From: Linanthus parryae
Lineage: Eukaryota; Streptophyta; Magnoliopsida; Ericales; Polemoniaceae
Assembly: GCA_023055425.1 (NCBI GenBank)
Contig: JALGPY010000003.1
Location: forward strand, 22,875,001-22,939,000
DNA: 64,000 nucleotides
Reading direction: 5' to 3'
Shown: positions 1-10,176 of the stretch, piece by piece
Position numbering within the stretch: the first letter of the stretch is position 1
Layout: every line of letters begins with the position of its first letter
Notes under the pieces: model-generated
Database searches by the model: none
What the model saw: the letters and a program-made list of their open reading frames with translations, nothing else
Told to the model about the DNA's origin: nothing
Made by a program: the position numbers and the translations under genes

Positions 1-923
1 AAATCCCATCGGAGAGTGTTGATGCTTCTGCTCTCTCACTGGAGACATTTTGCGGTGCGTATTCTGAAACTCTGGGTTTAGGGTATGATCCTCTGCATGA
101 TGATTATAAGGTGGTTAGGATGATTATATGTTATGCCAAAGACTTGGACACTTTCAGATCAGAAGTCAAGGTTTATAGCCTGAAATCGAATTCCTGGAAA
201 AAGGTTCACAACTTGCCTTACTTCCTCGCCCACAGGCGATCCGCCGGTGTTTATGCTTCTGGTGCTGTACATTGGGATTTGGCTGGAAGTCATAGCAAGG
301 ATTTGGGTGCGAGTCAGATCATGGGTGATCTTCGGTCTTTCATTGCTTGTTTTGACCTTGCTACTGAGGAGCACCGGTCTTTGGTGATCCCTAATCAGCT
401 TAGTAATGGCAGGAATGGTAATGTGTTAAATGTTGAAGTCCTGAATGGGGGTCTGTGTTTATTGCAACTCCACTTCAACCGTCGTGTGGACGTGTGGGTG
501 ATGAAAGATTACGGAGTGGTGGAGTCGTGGACTAAGCTGTTTTCAGTCGAACAACCACAACACATTCGGGAATTCAAATTTGTGTGTCCTGTGGCCTATT
601 CGAAGAACTGCAGGGAAGTACTTTTGCTACAAGATTATGGGAAGCTGATGTGGTTTGATCTCAGAGCTAATGTGGTTAAGGAGATTCATGTTCCTGGTTT
701 ACCAGACTCTTTTAGCTCACTCGTTTGTGTGGAGAATCTTGTTCGGTTTGGTACTGGGAAGAAGCTACGAGAACAAGGAAAGAAGGAAAATTTGCAAAAA
801 GGGATAAGAAAGAAAAGGTACACTGACAGCTCTCTGTATTATCTTAACTATTTTCACTGCATTAGAATTTCATACGTCACTTGTTCTTTGCATCTGAGTC
901 ATTGCCTTGCTTTCCTGAGTTGA
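1..923 (+). CDS. F-box-associated (FBA) domain protein, 5' end outside window
   Basis: The frame is open from base 3, so the F-box and start codon lie upstream of the window. The visible part is the FBA substrate-recognition region: LGYDPLHDDYKVVR (about 75-116), a VYSLKSNSW strand motif, GAVHWD, ACFDLATEEH, and the DVWVMKDYGVVESWTKLFSV block. Proteins of this family act as substrate receptors of SCF ubiquitin ligases, with the F-box binding SKP1. The frame runs to a stop at 921-923, but the last 35 residues are unlike FBA proteins. A splice donor (AAAAG then GTACAC) sits at 817/818, so the true coding exon probably ends at 817 and joins 4632. Paralogs occur at 15374, 37442 and 54376. The family call is firm; substrate and expression are unknown. 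Confidence 0.85.
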   Translation, partial: IPSESVDASALSLETFCGAYSETLGLGYDPLHDDYKVVRMIICYAKDLDTFRSEVKVYSLKSNSWKKVHNLPYFLAHRRSAGVYASGAVHWDLAGSHSKDLGASQIMGDLRSFIACFDLATEEHRSLVIPNQLSNGRNGNVLNVEVLNGGLCLLQLHFNRRVDVWVMKDYGVVESWTKLFSVEQPQHIREFKFVCPVAYSKNCREVLLLQDYGKLMWFDLRANVVKEIHVPGLPDSFSSLVCVENLVRFGTGKKLREQGKKENLQKGIRKKRYTDSSLYYLNYFHCIRISYVTCSLHLSHCLAFLS

Positions 924-2244
924 TTGACACCTCTTTAATGATGTGGTGAAGACTGTAGTCGAAACAACCTTTCCCCTGATTCTTAGCTGGATTCCTTGGA
1001 ACTTCAATTATGGAGGAAAACGTAAACTAGCAAAATTACCATTGAAGTTTAGTTTACAAAACACTTGCATGCCAATGCTATAAAAAACTATCATTTTACT
1101 ATCAGTTCTCTACATTAACACTGTTTCTTACGAGATACAGAATCTCTCGATTAAATGATTCAACTTACAGGCGAGTTAGTGTACGAATCATCATTCTTAA
1201 TATGTTATTCTGTATTTAGAGAATGTCTTATAGTCATTTCCTCCTATTCATGAACTGGAACGTCTTATAGTCAACTTACATGCGCGTTAAGTGTTTACGC
1301 TTTATGTATTTAGGAATTCACAATTTCAGCGGGCTTTAACATTGTCAACATAAGTCGGTGAGTCCGGATACGTTTTTTTATTTCTTTTCTGACATTGCAA
1401 AGATAATAAATCTTAAGATGTGATTCACAAAGTCTAATAGTAGGCTGCCATATACAGACCAATCCATTACCTTTGTAAGTTACACACTTACACTTACCGA
1501 AATCTAGAGAAGCGAACCAGAATCTCAGAATGTAAATATAAAATTTGGTGCGCTCAAAAATATATTTTCTTAAGTGTAACTTGAGAAGGTAATGCTTTGA
1601 CCTATACAACACAGCCCATTATTAGACGTGTAGAAGTATGAAACATACTCCCTTCCTCGGTCTTTCCTCTTGTTCCTGTTGGAAGCCTGCTCTGGAATTC
1701 TCACATCGGTGCACAGTGGGGGAAGCATAATTTTCGCTGAGTGGGGGCCAACTTGTCAATAGTAGTAGTGTTTTTTTATAATTTGTATATGTGTACTTTT
1801 CAATGTATATTTATAATTTTAAAGAAAATAATACACTACTAGTTAATACTTAATTGAGCAACGAGATTATCATAACAACATTTTCTTAAAAACATGTATT
1901 CCTCAAATAGGTGTGTGGGATAGTAAACATTACTTGAATTTGTAGTGGAATAATGTTTAATTCTAGAAACTAAAAGGAACAATTGAAATTATCTGATTTT
2001 GAGGGGCCAAAATGTAGTACTTATCTTAAAATATTTGAATCATATAGGGGTAAGGATGAAAATGCAACACTTTGGCCGTGGCCCCCAGCCGCCCCCCCTG
2101 TGTCCACCAATGTCGATGCATGTTAAACTTTTCGGTCAAGCTGCTTGTTTCTTTTCTTTCCTAATCTTTACAGGCATGGTATATTTAAGCTTACTAGTAA
2201 GAATCGCGTGCGTTACACGTGATCTTTAGCACTAACCTCATAAA

Positions 2245-2690
2245 GAAGAAACACTGCAATAGTTACTATATTGAACTGTACATGAATGGCAGTGTACTGC
2301 ATTTCACCTTAGAAGATTATATTCACACTTGTTATTTTCTGTTTTTAATTTTTGTTTTCGCTGCCGAAAAATGCAATCTTATACATGCATTTGGAGTATC
2401 AAAGTCAATGATCATGTGATCAATATGCTTGTCGTTTGTGGTTTCGTTCTATATTGGACTGTACTTGAAGACTACATCGTGCATGCCATTTGTACAAGTA
2501 CGGGTGGGTTTCGGAAAAAATTGGTGTATAAGTTTCTCGTGATTGCTGAAACACCCACTCATAACTTCCCTTCACTTTGGATCCACTAAAATAAGCAACT
2601 ACCTACTCGCAAGTCCCTCACTTCTCTAGACGGATATGCAAACCACCAGATGGCCTATTTTTGGATTTGAGGTTCAACAGCTTCAGTTCC
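2245..2690 (+). repeat. Duplicated F-box 3'-flank block, copy 1
   Basis: It shares a recognisable core (TACATGCATTTGGAGTATC followed by AAAGTCAATGAT) with 3880-4240 and 18560-19010. Copies 1 and 3 also share a downstream CTCGCAAGT/GCTTGCATGT...TTTAGACGGATA segment. Each copy lies 3' of a plus-strand F-box sequence, consistent with tandem duplication of gene plus flank. Confidence 0.65.
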
Positions 2691-3762
2691 TGTTCCTGTC
2701 AGGTTTATAACTGATAACTATTGTCCTATTTTCATATTAGTGGATTATTCTACCTACTATATGTGGTTACTTTTGTCAATTGAGACCTCTCTTGCTAAGC
2801 TCTTTTAATGCATAAAAATTATGGAATATCATAAATTGTAGTATAGTATCACTCACTTTTGCTTTATCATACAGATTGACTCAGAGATTGTTAATCCTTT
2901 GGCTTCTTTAGTGGTTAGTTTTTGGTCTTTTTGTTTGGCTTCACTTCTTCCAAGATGAAAACCATTCTCGCCCCTTGCGACTTTACATATATAACTAACG
3001 TCTTCTAGGTGTCGCCTATGCGGGATACCATGTTTTTCTCTAGAAAATGCATGTAGTAGCTTAACAATGTATACAAGGAAATGGATTCCCTTAAAACAAC
3101 AAATATTTTGTTATAAGAACCGTATTGGAGTAAATCCAACAACCAGAGCTGGCATTTGATCTTTAAATTTGTTTTGCCAATCTTAATAAATGTTGGTATA
3201 TTTTTGGATTTTCATCTTTAAAAAGAGATATATGTGAACATGGAACTCATATTCATTACCAAACCTACCTATTATTCACTACTCTCCGTTGACACGATGA
3301 AGTTTGGATGTTATTTTTGGTAAAGCTTTGTTCAAAATTATACATCGTTTCCATCCTTATCACAGAAGCATAGTTATCGTCTCTGGTCATCTTAAAAGTG
3401 CAATGGCAAGTGAAGTGATTTAAGACTTCGAGTAGATAAGCAAAGTGGGACAGTGGAACTGTCTTTGGGGTGATGTAGTTGTCACTGGCTTCTGGCACTA
3501 TAAGTAGATAAACAAGAGAATGGGCTCGGAGTGCCTTAAGAATTAACTTCCTGCAAGTTTTTAGGCGTATCTGTGTAATCCAAAGAAGATTTGATTTTCA
3601 CTTCCATAACCTTGTATGGAAGTGAATATCAACTTGACAGGCAAGATGGAACTGGTAATTATTTGCCTTTGTGAAAAATGGAAGACGCTTCTTGCCTAGA
3701 TAATCATTTCGTGTCAATATACTTTGTGGTTGCATGTTTCCTCTGATTGTGTTATCTTTGTA

Positions 3763-3998
3763 GTCGTGGACTCATGATACTGCTATGCTTATTCAGAAGT
3801 CCCTTGCTGTCAATATTATACAGTAATAAAATGTATTGCATGTATGTGACGAGGTATGCATACTATTTTACTGTATAAGAATGGTTGTGTCTTCATATTA
3901 TCCTATCATAGCTCAAAGGGAACACTTCATTTCAGTTCTATCTTAAAGGCTTCAGTTGGCATTGCCAGTTTATGTTATTCCTTTGTGCATTTTCCCTT
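3763..3998 (+). repeat. Inverted duplication, left arm
   Basis: It matches the reverse complement of 5640-6138 from TAGTCGTGGACTCATGATAC through the CAGTTTATGTTATTCCT segment, with few differences apart from a 260-bp insertion in the other arm. Confidence 0.8.
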
Positions 3999-4240
3999 CA
4001 TAGAAATGCAATCTTCTACATGCATCTGGAGTATCAAAGTCAATAATATTGTGGTTAATTTGCTTGTCTATGGTGTTTTCTTTCTATATTTGGAGGTAAA
4101 CGAAAGCTATATCATCCATGCCATTAGTACAAATTAGAAGTATATTTGGTGTAACATTGCTGTATACATTATTTCAACTCCTAAAGTATCCCCTCACAAC
4201 CTCACACTATTTTTTGATCGACTGAAATATAGACTACTAC
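3880..4240 (+). repeat. Duplicated F-box 3'-flank block, copy 2
   Basis: This is the second copy of the block at 2245-2690, with core TACATGCATCTGGAGTATC. Its 5' part overlaps the arm (3763-3998) that is repeated in inverted orientation at 5640-6138. Confidence 0.65.
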
Positions 4241-4631
4241 CAACTTGGACAAAACGGGATTGGTAAACTGAGTGGAATTGTGTTTGGGGTGTACTGGGAT
4301 GGGGTTTTAGTAAATGGTTTTCGTAAGAGAAGGGTTGGGGTAGCATTCCGAATTTAGCTTTTACTTCCATGTAAATATTGAGGCATAATTGCGCAATCTA
4401 CGGAAACGGAACCTCAATCTCGCACTGGCACCATGATAACTTTGTATAGAAGTGATTTCATTAAGTAGCTTGGTAGAGTCAACCTGACCAGCAAGATACT
4501 AATTTAGTAACGTCTGGTCTGTGGAACTAAAAAATATTATATTTTCTGGAGAAAGGAAGTTGTATTCTCTGACACGAGTCAGTTCTGTTAATGAATCTTC
4601 CTAATATCTGCATTGTGATTTGTTCCTGTAG

Positions 4632-4671
4632 AGATGGCTTTCTGTCAAAGGGGTTCAAGCTTAAGCTCTAA
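4632..4671 (+). CDS. Candidate last coding exon of the first F-box gene
   Basis: A CCTGTAG acceptor ends at 4631. Joining exon end 817 (two bases of a codon) to 4632 gives an in-frame tail reading KKRDGFLSKGFKLKL and then TAA at 4669-4671. This would make an intron of about 3.8 kb (818-4631) containing duplicated flanking DNA. The same exon sequence also contains an ATG in another frame that continues across a second plausible intron (donor GTAAGT near 4721, acceptor TTTCAG near 4862), which could be untranslated sequence of the same transcript. This is a splice-site inference only; no transcript evidence is visible. Confidence 0.4.
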
Positions 4672-5639
4672 GGCTTTTAATCAAGTTGGAGAGATTCTGA
4701 AGTGGGGCGTTACTGTTGTTGGTAAGTTGATTATACTTCATAGAGGTTGCAATCTGTTAACTAATAGAAGTACTTATTAGGTCTGAGATCATCATCATCG
4801 CTTTTTATTAACGAAGTTCTTTATTCATGGTTATATACCCATCTGGTGTGTTCATGTTTCAGGATCTTGCGTGGCGGAGCGACCGAGTGCTCTGAGTATG
4901 AAGGACTGAAGATGAAGAACCCGCTCTTTCTCTCTTTTGTGCAGTAGTTCATATGCTAATTATAGTTATCTAGTAAGGGAGTAGATGGAGTACTATGATT
5001 ATGTTACCAAATTATGTTTTGTACTAGCTAAACATCATTTGACTTCGCTACCTATCTGGCATGTTTTTGTTCGGAACTGGTAAACAACTGTACTAAAAAA
5101 TGCTAACTTATTTCTGCTGTTTTAAGACTCGTAATGGTGTTCCCTTGTCGCTTTCTATTATTTATTTGTGAACTATTGTGGGGGTTCATCATCATGCACT
5201 CGTTCCTTCACCTGCCAAAGTCCTGGTGTTCAGGATTCAATGACTAGCAGAGGGAACTAGGCTACTGGCAGGTAGTACTAGTATGATTTGGCACCATGTT
5301 CCATCTTGGCTACCTTCAGTTGAGATTGGAGTTGAGTGATTTGCCAAAAACAAGCTACTTCACATGCTTGCCATAAATACACACAAAAATGAATGACATT
5401 CTTTCTTTCTGGTTCCTCCACTACTCAATTGTAGCAGTCTAATGGCTTACCTAGCATCCTTCTCTGCTTCCCTTCAGCTCTATTTTTGGAGATAATAGCT
5501 GAATCTGTGCCCAAAAGTAGGGAGCCTGCAGTTCGAGTTGGTTTAGCCGGAAAGCGGTCCTAAGCCAATGTAATATTCCCGGAATGTTATCGCTGTCTCG
5601 AGCAAAGATGTCGATATTATGACTCGAGCAAAGATGTCT
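4672..5639. other. Non-coding stretch between inverted arms
   Basis: No supported gene. It has a plausible untranslated-exon intron (about 4721-4862) and a short repeated CTCGAGCAAAGATGTC motif near 5600-5640. Confidence 0.5.
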
Positions 5640-6138
5640 TGAAATGCACATAGGAATAACATAAACTGGCAATGCCAACTGAAACCTTTAAGATAGAACT
5701 GAAATGAAGTGGCCCCTTAGAGCTATGATAGGATAATATGAAGACACAACCATTCTTATACAGTACTACCTCCGTTTCTTCTCTATCACACCGGTTTGAC
5801 TTTTACCACTATTCACTGTGTCACTTTGACCCGGTGATTTGGATAGCAAAACGATGTAATTTTTTGATAATATTTAAATGGTGTTGTAGTATAAAAGTAG
5901 ATCTATAACACGGTGAAAAAATTATTACAAAATCGCATCGTTTTGCTATCCAAATTACTCGGTCAAAGTGACCCAGATACGAGTCAAAAAGTCAAACCGG
6001 TGTTATAGAGAAGAAACGGAGGTAGTATAACATTATGCATACCTCATCACATACATGCAATACATTTTATTACTGTATAATATTGACAGCAAGGGACTTC
6101 TGAATAAGCATAGCAGTATCATGAGTCCACGACTACAC
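5640..6138 (-). repeat. Inverted duplication, right arm (contains MITE)
   Basis: This is the reverse-complement copy of 3763-3998. The homology is interrupted once, at a TA dinucleotide, by the Stowaway-like element 5766-6025. Confidence 0.8.
5766..6025. mobile_element. Stowaway-like MITE, 260 bp
   Basis: The terminal inverted repeats read CTACCTCCGTTTCTTCTCTA at the left and its reverse complement (with minor change) at the right. The element is flanked by TA on both sides. The CTCCCTCCGT-type end and TA duplication are the Stowaway/Tc1-mariner signature. The uninterrupted arm at 3763-3998 shows the empty TA site. There is no coding capacity. Confidence 0.88.
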
Positions 6139-6608
6139 AGAAATACAAGGGGGGTGTAAATATCTTAATAGAAACAAGAAGGGGTGTGTGTGTCTTTCCG
6201 TCAAACTCTGAGTACAAGTGTATTCTAAAAAGTGTAAAAGACAAAAACAACCCTTCATTTATGGTGAAAATACATTTTGTCCCCTGATTTATGGGGAAAA
6301 TACCTTTTGCACCCCTGTCAGTGTATAACACTAACACCAAACTAACGGAAGGGTGAAAAGATAAAAATACCCCTGAAAATTTAATAAATTACCCCACTAT
6401 AAATGTGTTTCCTCATCATTTTCCCAACCCTACATCAGTACAACCCTATCTCTTCTTATATCTCTTCCTCCTCTCCTCTCAGATCGATCTCTCATTCTGC
6501 TCTTCTCGACCAAAAATCTCTCAATCTCTTCCTCCACCACCACTGACCACTCTCTGCCCCTCTCACCTACACCCCTCTCTCCCCTCATCTACCCAGAAAT
6601 CAGTCGAT

Positions 6609-6728
6609 CCAGGAGGCGATTTCACCAGATGCAACGACACCGGCGGCTCGATCTTCGGTGAGAAGTTTGCCGACGAGAACTTCGCAAAGAAGCACAAAGG
6701 TCCCTGAATCCTCTCGATGGCGAACTCA
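6609..6728 (+). pseudogene. Captured cyclophilin (peptidyl-prolyl isomerase) fragment
   Basis: The frame reads [19 protein letters not shown], then [12 protein letters not shown], a TGA, and ILSMANS. This is the GGDFT...[15 protein letters not shown]...GPGILSMAN core of a single-domain plant cyclophilin, a prolyl isomerase. The usual glycine codon in GPGILSMAN has become the stop TGA, and one residue of GTGGESI is missing. Only about 40 residues of a domain of roughly 165 are present, without the C-terminal active-site half, so no isomerase is made. It lies inside the 6232-8182 element and is best read as captured host exon sequence. Confidence 0.8.
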
Positions 6729-6760
6729 CCCCTTCAGCCGTCGAAGAGCTTGTGCGGATC

Positions 6761-6984
6761 TGGTCGGAGAGCTGCCGCAGGTCGACATTGGTCTGCTCTC
6801 TTCTATGTTCTGGAGATGGAGGACGAAGGAGATGGGCAGAGAGTGAGGGGGAGAGAGGACGAGTTGGTGGTGGTCGGAGAGATGCCGCATATCGAAATTG
6901 GTTTGCTCTCTTCTCTGTTCTGGAGATGGAGGACGAAGGAGATGGGCAGAGAGTGGGGGGGGGGAGAGGACGAGGTGGTGGTGG
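6761..6984 (+). repeat. Tandem duplication inside the MULE, unit about 110 bp
   Basis: Two units begin TGGTCGGAGAG(C/A)TGCCGCA at 6761 and 6871, and a third start appears at 6982. The open frames across this stretch are the repeat read in several frames and do not look like a conserved protein. Confidence 0.75.
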
Positions 6985-7309
6985 TCGGTGAAGTAAAAAT
7001 AGGGCAGTGGGTTCCCTTGGCTTCGGCAGAGAGAGGCAGGGGTTTGTATTTGACCGGAATTAATTCGGGAATGGGGTGGTTTTCTGGGTTCGGGTGGTTG
7101 TTGGAGCAGTGACTGGTGATCATGTGGGTCTGGTTTATCTGCTACAGGGGTTCGGTTATGGTCTGGTGAGTTGAGGCAGAGGTGGAGGAGTTTTTGGGTT
7201 GTGTTCTTAATTTGGGGAAGAACACAGTGGTTGTTGTTGTTGGTGGTGTAGCAATGGGTATGTTGTGGTTCTTGTTATTGTTGTTGTTGCTTGGTGTTGG
7301 TGTTGGTGG

Positions 7310-7844
7310 TAGGGATGGCAACGGGTCGGACCTGGATCGGATCAGGCCCTTCCCGATCCAGATCCAACCAGGAGAAATGAGATCCAGATCCGATCCAGAT
7401 ATGTTCGAATCATCACCGGATTCGGATCAGATTGGATCGGGTCTCAATCAGGTGATCCAAATCCGATCCGTAGATCCATATAGTACGTGGTTGGATCAGA
7501 TTTTGGTCGGAGTATTTTTAAATAATATTGAAAAAATAACATAAAAAATAGACACTAGCTAAGGCGTGTTTGTATGTTATAAAGCCTAGAAAACAAAAGA
7601 AATAACTTTGTAGGTTGGATTTACTATAGTATTCTTCTTGTAAATGTAAGTGGGGAGGTAATAGCGATATATTTGTAAGCACGCATATACGTCGGATCGG
7701 ATCGGGTCGGAACCCGGTGGATCTGCCCTCAGATCCAAATCCAGATCCAAATCCGTTCGGGTCTGGCTTTCCGGATCCAAATCCGATCCATTCGGCTCGG
7801 ATCACTCGGATCTCAGATCGGATCGGACCATATTGCCATCCCTA
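7310..7844. mobile_element. hAT-type MITE, 535 bp, nested in the MULE
   Basis: It has perfect 12-bp terminal inverted repeats (TAGGGATGGCAA...TTGCCATCCCTA) and a perfect 8-bp direct duplication GTTGGTGG at 7302-7309 and 7845-7852, the hAT signature. Both subterminal regions are dense in GGATC/GATCC repeats. There is no transposase, so it would need one in trans. It inserted after the host MULE had formed. Confidence 0.92.
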
Positions 7845-8304
7845 GTTGGTGGGGATTCGGTGGTGGTGGTGTTGGTGGGGATTCGGTGGTGGTGTTTATG
7901 GAGATTTGATGGGAGTAGAGGTGGTGCTCAAGAACACCAAAAATATCAAGAACATGATGAACACTATAATAAACAAAAAAAAGGGTGGTATTTGTCCACA
8001 TTCAATAAGGGTAAAATGATAAAAAAAAGTCAGTTTGCACCCCTCCACTAACGGATTGTAACATAAGGGTGGTATCTGTCCACCCTCTATCCGTTAATAT
8101 GGGTGCAAAAGGTATTTTCCCCATAAATCAGGGGGTAAAATGTATTTTCTCCATAAATGAAGGGTGAAAATGTCTTTTACCCTTTCTTAAAAAAAAAGGC
8201 AGCCTGTTGGTATTGGGCCTCATTCAAGGAAGTGAAATAGATTTGCCAAAAAAAATGAAGGAGTGAAATAGAATGTCAATCGATCTACGCAAAGCCCATT
8301 TGTC

Positions 8305-8376
8305 GAGAAAGTATTCATTGGGGTTTGCCCCACCACTGCACTGCGTGGTGGGGCAAACCCCAATGAATTCTTTCTC
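8305..8376. mobile_element. 72-bp snap-back element with 9-bp target duplication
   Basis: Two 32-nt arms (8305-8336 and 8345-8376) are reverse complements with one mismatch, around an 8-nt loop. The hairpin is flanked by perfect direct repeats CCATTTGTC (8296-8304 and 8377-8385). A 9-bp duplication is typical of MULE-class insertion. It lies about 140 bp upstream of an F-box pseudogene start. Confidence 0.75.
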
Positions 8377-8872
8377 CCATTTGTCACCCCAAAACAAACC
8401 GCGAAGAAGAAATTGAAACATTTCCTTCCTCCAAACACTCTCTCCAGCAGAAGAACCCTAGCGAGGAGACAGAGAGGAACGAAAACCCTCTGTGAGGAGA
8501 CAGAGCAAGCAATGGTGCAGCAACATCCGCCGGAAATCGTCACCAACGACATCCTCACGCGGCTTCAGGTGCGTATCCAAGTCATGGTGCTCATGGTGCT
8601 CTCTCATTACTAGTCATCAAATCACACCTCGCCAAATCCTTCCAAACCAAGTCCCACCGTAAGCTCATTCTCCACAAATCCAAACTCTGGTCCACCGAAT
8701 TGGACTCGCCTGATCTCTCCCTAGAAATGGACCATCCTCTGAAACATTGCAACTTCCTACCCTCAGTCTTGGGTTCCTGTAATGGCTTACCCTAGTTTAC
8801 GAAAGAATTGGCGTCCTACCCGTCTGGTGAATTGGTCTTTGAAAAATACCCGTCTCTCACTTATGTTTGGCG

Positions 8873-8898
8873 TGTGTAACCCACGCGTGGGTTACACA
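8873..8898. repeat. Perfect 26-bp palindrome
   Basis: TGTGTAACCCACG followed by its exact complement lies just inside the left end of the MULE. It could be a protein-binding site or a cruciform; function unknown. Confidence 0.7.
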
Positions 8899-8960
8899 AT
8901 TTAATCAACTAAATTAACACTTAATTAGGCAAATTTTTAAACAAACCTATACACATCATC

Positions 8961-9125
8961 GTCCCAGTTGTTTCTCGTCCCAGTTTTTTCTCGTCCCAGT
9001 TTTTTCTCGTCTCAGTTTTTTCTCGTCTCAGTGTGGCAATATACTGAGACGAGAGTTCTGCTCGTCTTAGTATATTGCCACATTGATACTGAGACGAGCA
9101 GGTCAACACCGGGACGAGCAAAAGC
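8961..9125. repeat. CTCGTC/GACGAG repeat array at MULE left end
   Basis: Repeated TCTCGTCCCAGTTTTT units are followed by GACGAG-containing units in the opposite sense. The same hexamer dominates arrays at 12903-13140, 13720-13970 and 14715-14935. Confidence 0.7.
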
Positions 9126-9265
9126 TCGTCTTACACAGAAAACTGTGTTTTCCAGAAAAAAACTAAGAAAAACTTCGAACAGTCATAAACAGAAAGATGA
9201 AAATGTTCAGAAATAAAAGACTTCATTACATTAAAAACTTAAAAAACTTAAAAACATGAAGATGA

Positions 9266-9515
9266 TTACATTTTTTTGGGCTTTTTGGGACTGCGAGGCC
9301 AGAACTCCGGATCTTCTTCTTCACTGCTGTCGTCGTCTCTGTTTCTTTTCTTCGGCGTCCATGGCGGAGATGGCGGCCAATCCACGGAGTCGTCATCATC
9401 TTCCTCGTCTTCATCGTCACTGTACTGAGTAGTTTCAGATCCCCTTTTTGCCCGGAAATAGGACTGTTCACGGTCAGTTTCACTGTCACTGTCTTCCTCT
9501 TCATCCTCATCCTCT

Positions 9516-9551
<36 letters not shown>

Positions 9552-9649
9552 GACCTTTCAGTGTCCTCCTCCTCCTCCTTGTCCTCGTCCTCGGACACCT
9601 CCTCCTCCTTGTCCTCGTCCCACTCCTTTGGTATCTTCTTCTTTGCCAT
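9266..9649 (-). CDS. Acidic, low-complexity accessory ORF of the MULE
   Basis: The 127-residue frame starts MAKKKIPKEWDEDKEEEVSE at 9649. It continues as runs of Glu/Asp with interspersed Ser, then a Pro/Trp/basic C-terminus (WPPSPPWTPKKR, WPRSPKKPKKM). The upstream in-frame extension to 9793 is repeat-derived, so I chose the internal ATG. I do not recognise a family. The basic KKPKK end could be a nuclear signal. It lies downstream of the transposase, on the same strand and inside the element ends, so it may be an accessory gene, as MURB-type genes are in other MULEs. It could also be a captured host fragment or a repeat-driven frame. Confidence 0.45.
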
Positions 9650-9739
9650 TTCAGAATGTGGTGAGTTTTGGAGAGAAGAGTGGCTTTTGTAGTGCTTCCT
9701 GGGTAGATGAAGAGACGGAGAGAGATAATGGTTCATGTG

Positions 9740-10105
9740 CCGGGTATAATTGCATTTTCTAGAAAACATGCATGTATGTTTTCTAGAAAACATGCATGTA
9801 TGTTTTCTAGAAGGTTTGTAATAATAACATTGTTGAAATACGTAACAGTTTTTTTTGTAAGAAATGCATATTCATATTAAATAAATTTAGAAAAAGAAAT
9901 TGTTTATATGTATTAAAATGCAGATTCATATTAAAAAACACAAGAATTGATCGAAATAAAAGATATATTGTTTATTTATGTATTAAAATGCATATTCATA
10001 GTAAAAAACACAAGAAAAAGATATATTGTTTATTTATGTAATAAAATGCATATTCAAATTAAAAAACACAATAATTGATCGAAACAACAGATATATTGTT
10101 TGCGC
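9740..10105. repeat. AT-rich tandem repeats between MULE genes
   Basis: TTTTCTAGAAAACATGCATG repeats occur around 9755-9810. After them come about four units of roughly 70 bp built on AAAATGCATATTCATA...AAAAAACACAA up to 10105. No gene is seen here. Confidence 0.7.
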
Positions 10106-10176
10106 AATCATCAAAAGAGGTTGGGAACTAATAATTACATTACAAAGAACGAAGAACAACGGCTTTTATCACAACA

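Larger units (their letters stand above)
924..4631 (+). other. Probable intron/3' region of first F-box gene, no gene seen
   Basis: No protein-like frame is supported here. The stretch holds two diverged copies of a non-coding block that recurs near 18.6 kb, and the first arm of an inverted duplication (3763-3998). Confidence 0.5.
6232..8182. mobile_element. Non-autonomous MULE (Pack-MULE type) carrying a cyclophilin fragment
   Basis: Long terminal inverted repeats of about 87 bp lie at 6232-6318 and 8096-8182 (inner landmark GGGGAAAATACCTTTTGCAC and its complement). Their TAAAAGACA-type ends match the element at 56172-57344. The flanking AT-rich target duplication is degenerate (TTCTAAAAA against TTCTTAAAA). 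The interior has a captured cyclophilin piece, a tandem duplication, and a nested hAT MITE (7310-7844). No transposase is present. Long inverted repeats plus a captured exon fit Pack-MULEs; the superfamily is inferred from the sibling element's clear 10-bp duplication. Confidence 0.75.

Noticed and set aside
6717..7123. Overlapping frames of 79-131 residues in the first MULE
   Set aside because: They cover the 110-bp tandem duplication and are open in several phases, with no conserved motif.
9448..9762. Pro/Arg-rich frame opposite the acidic ORF
   Set aside because: It is the complement of the Glu/Asp codon runs and shows only low-complexity sequence.
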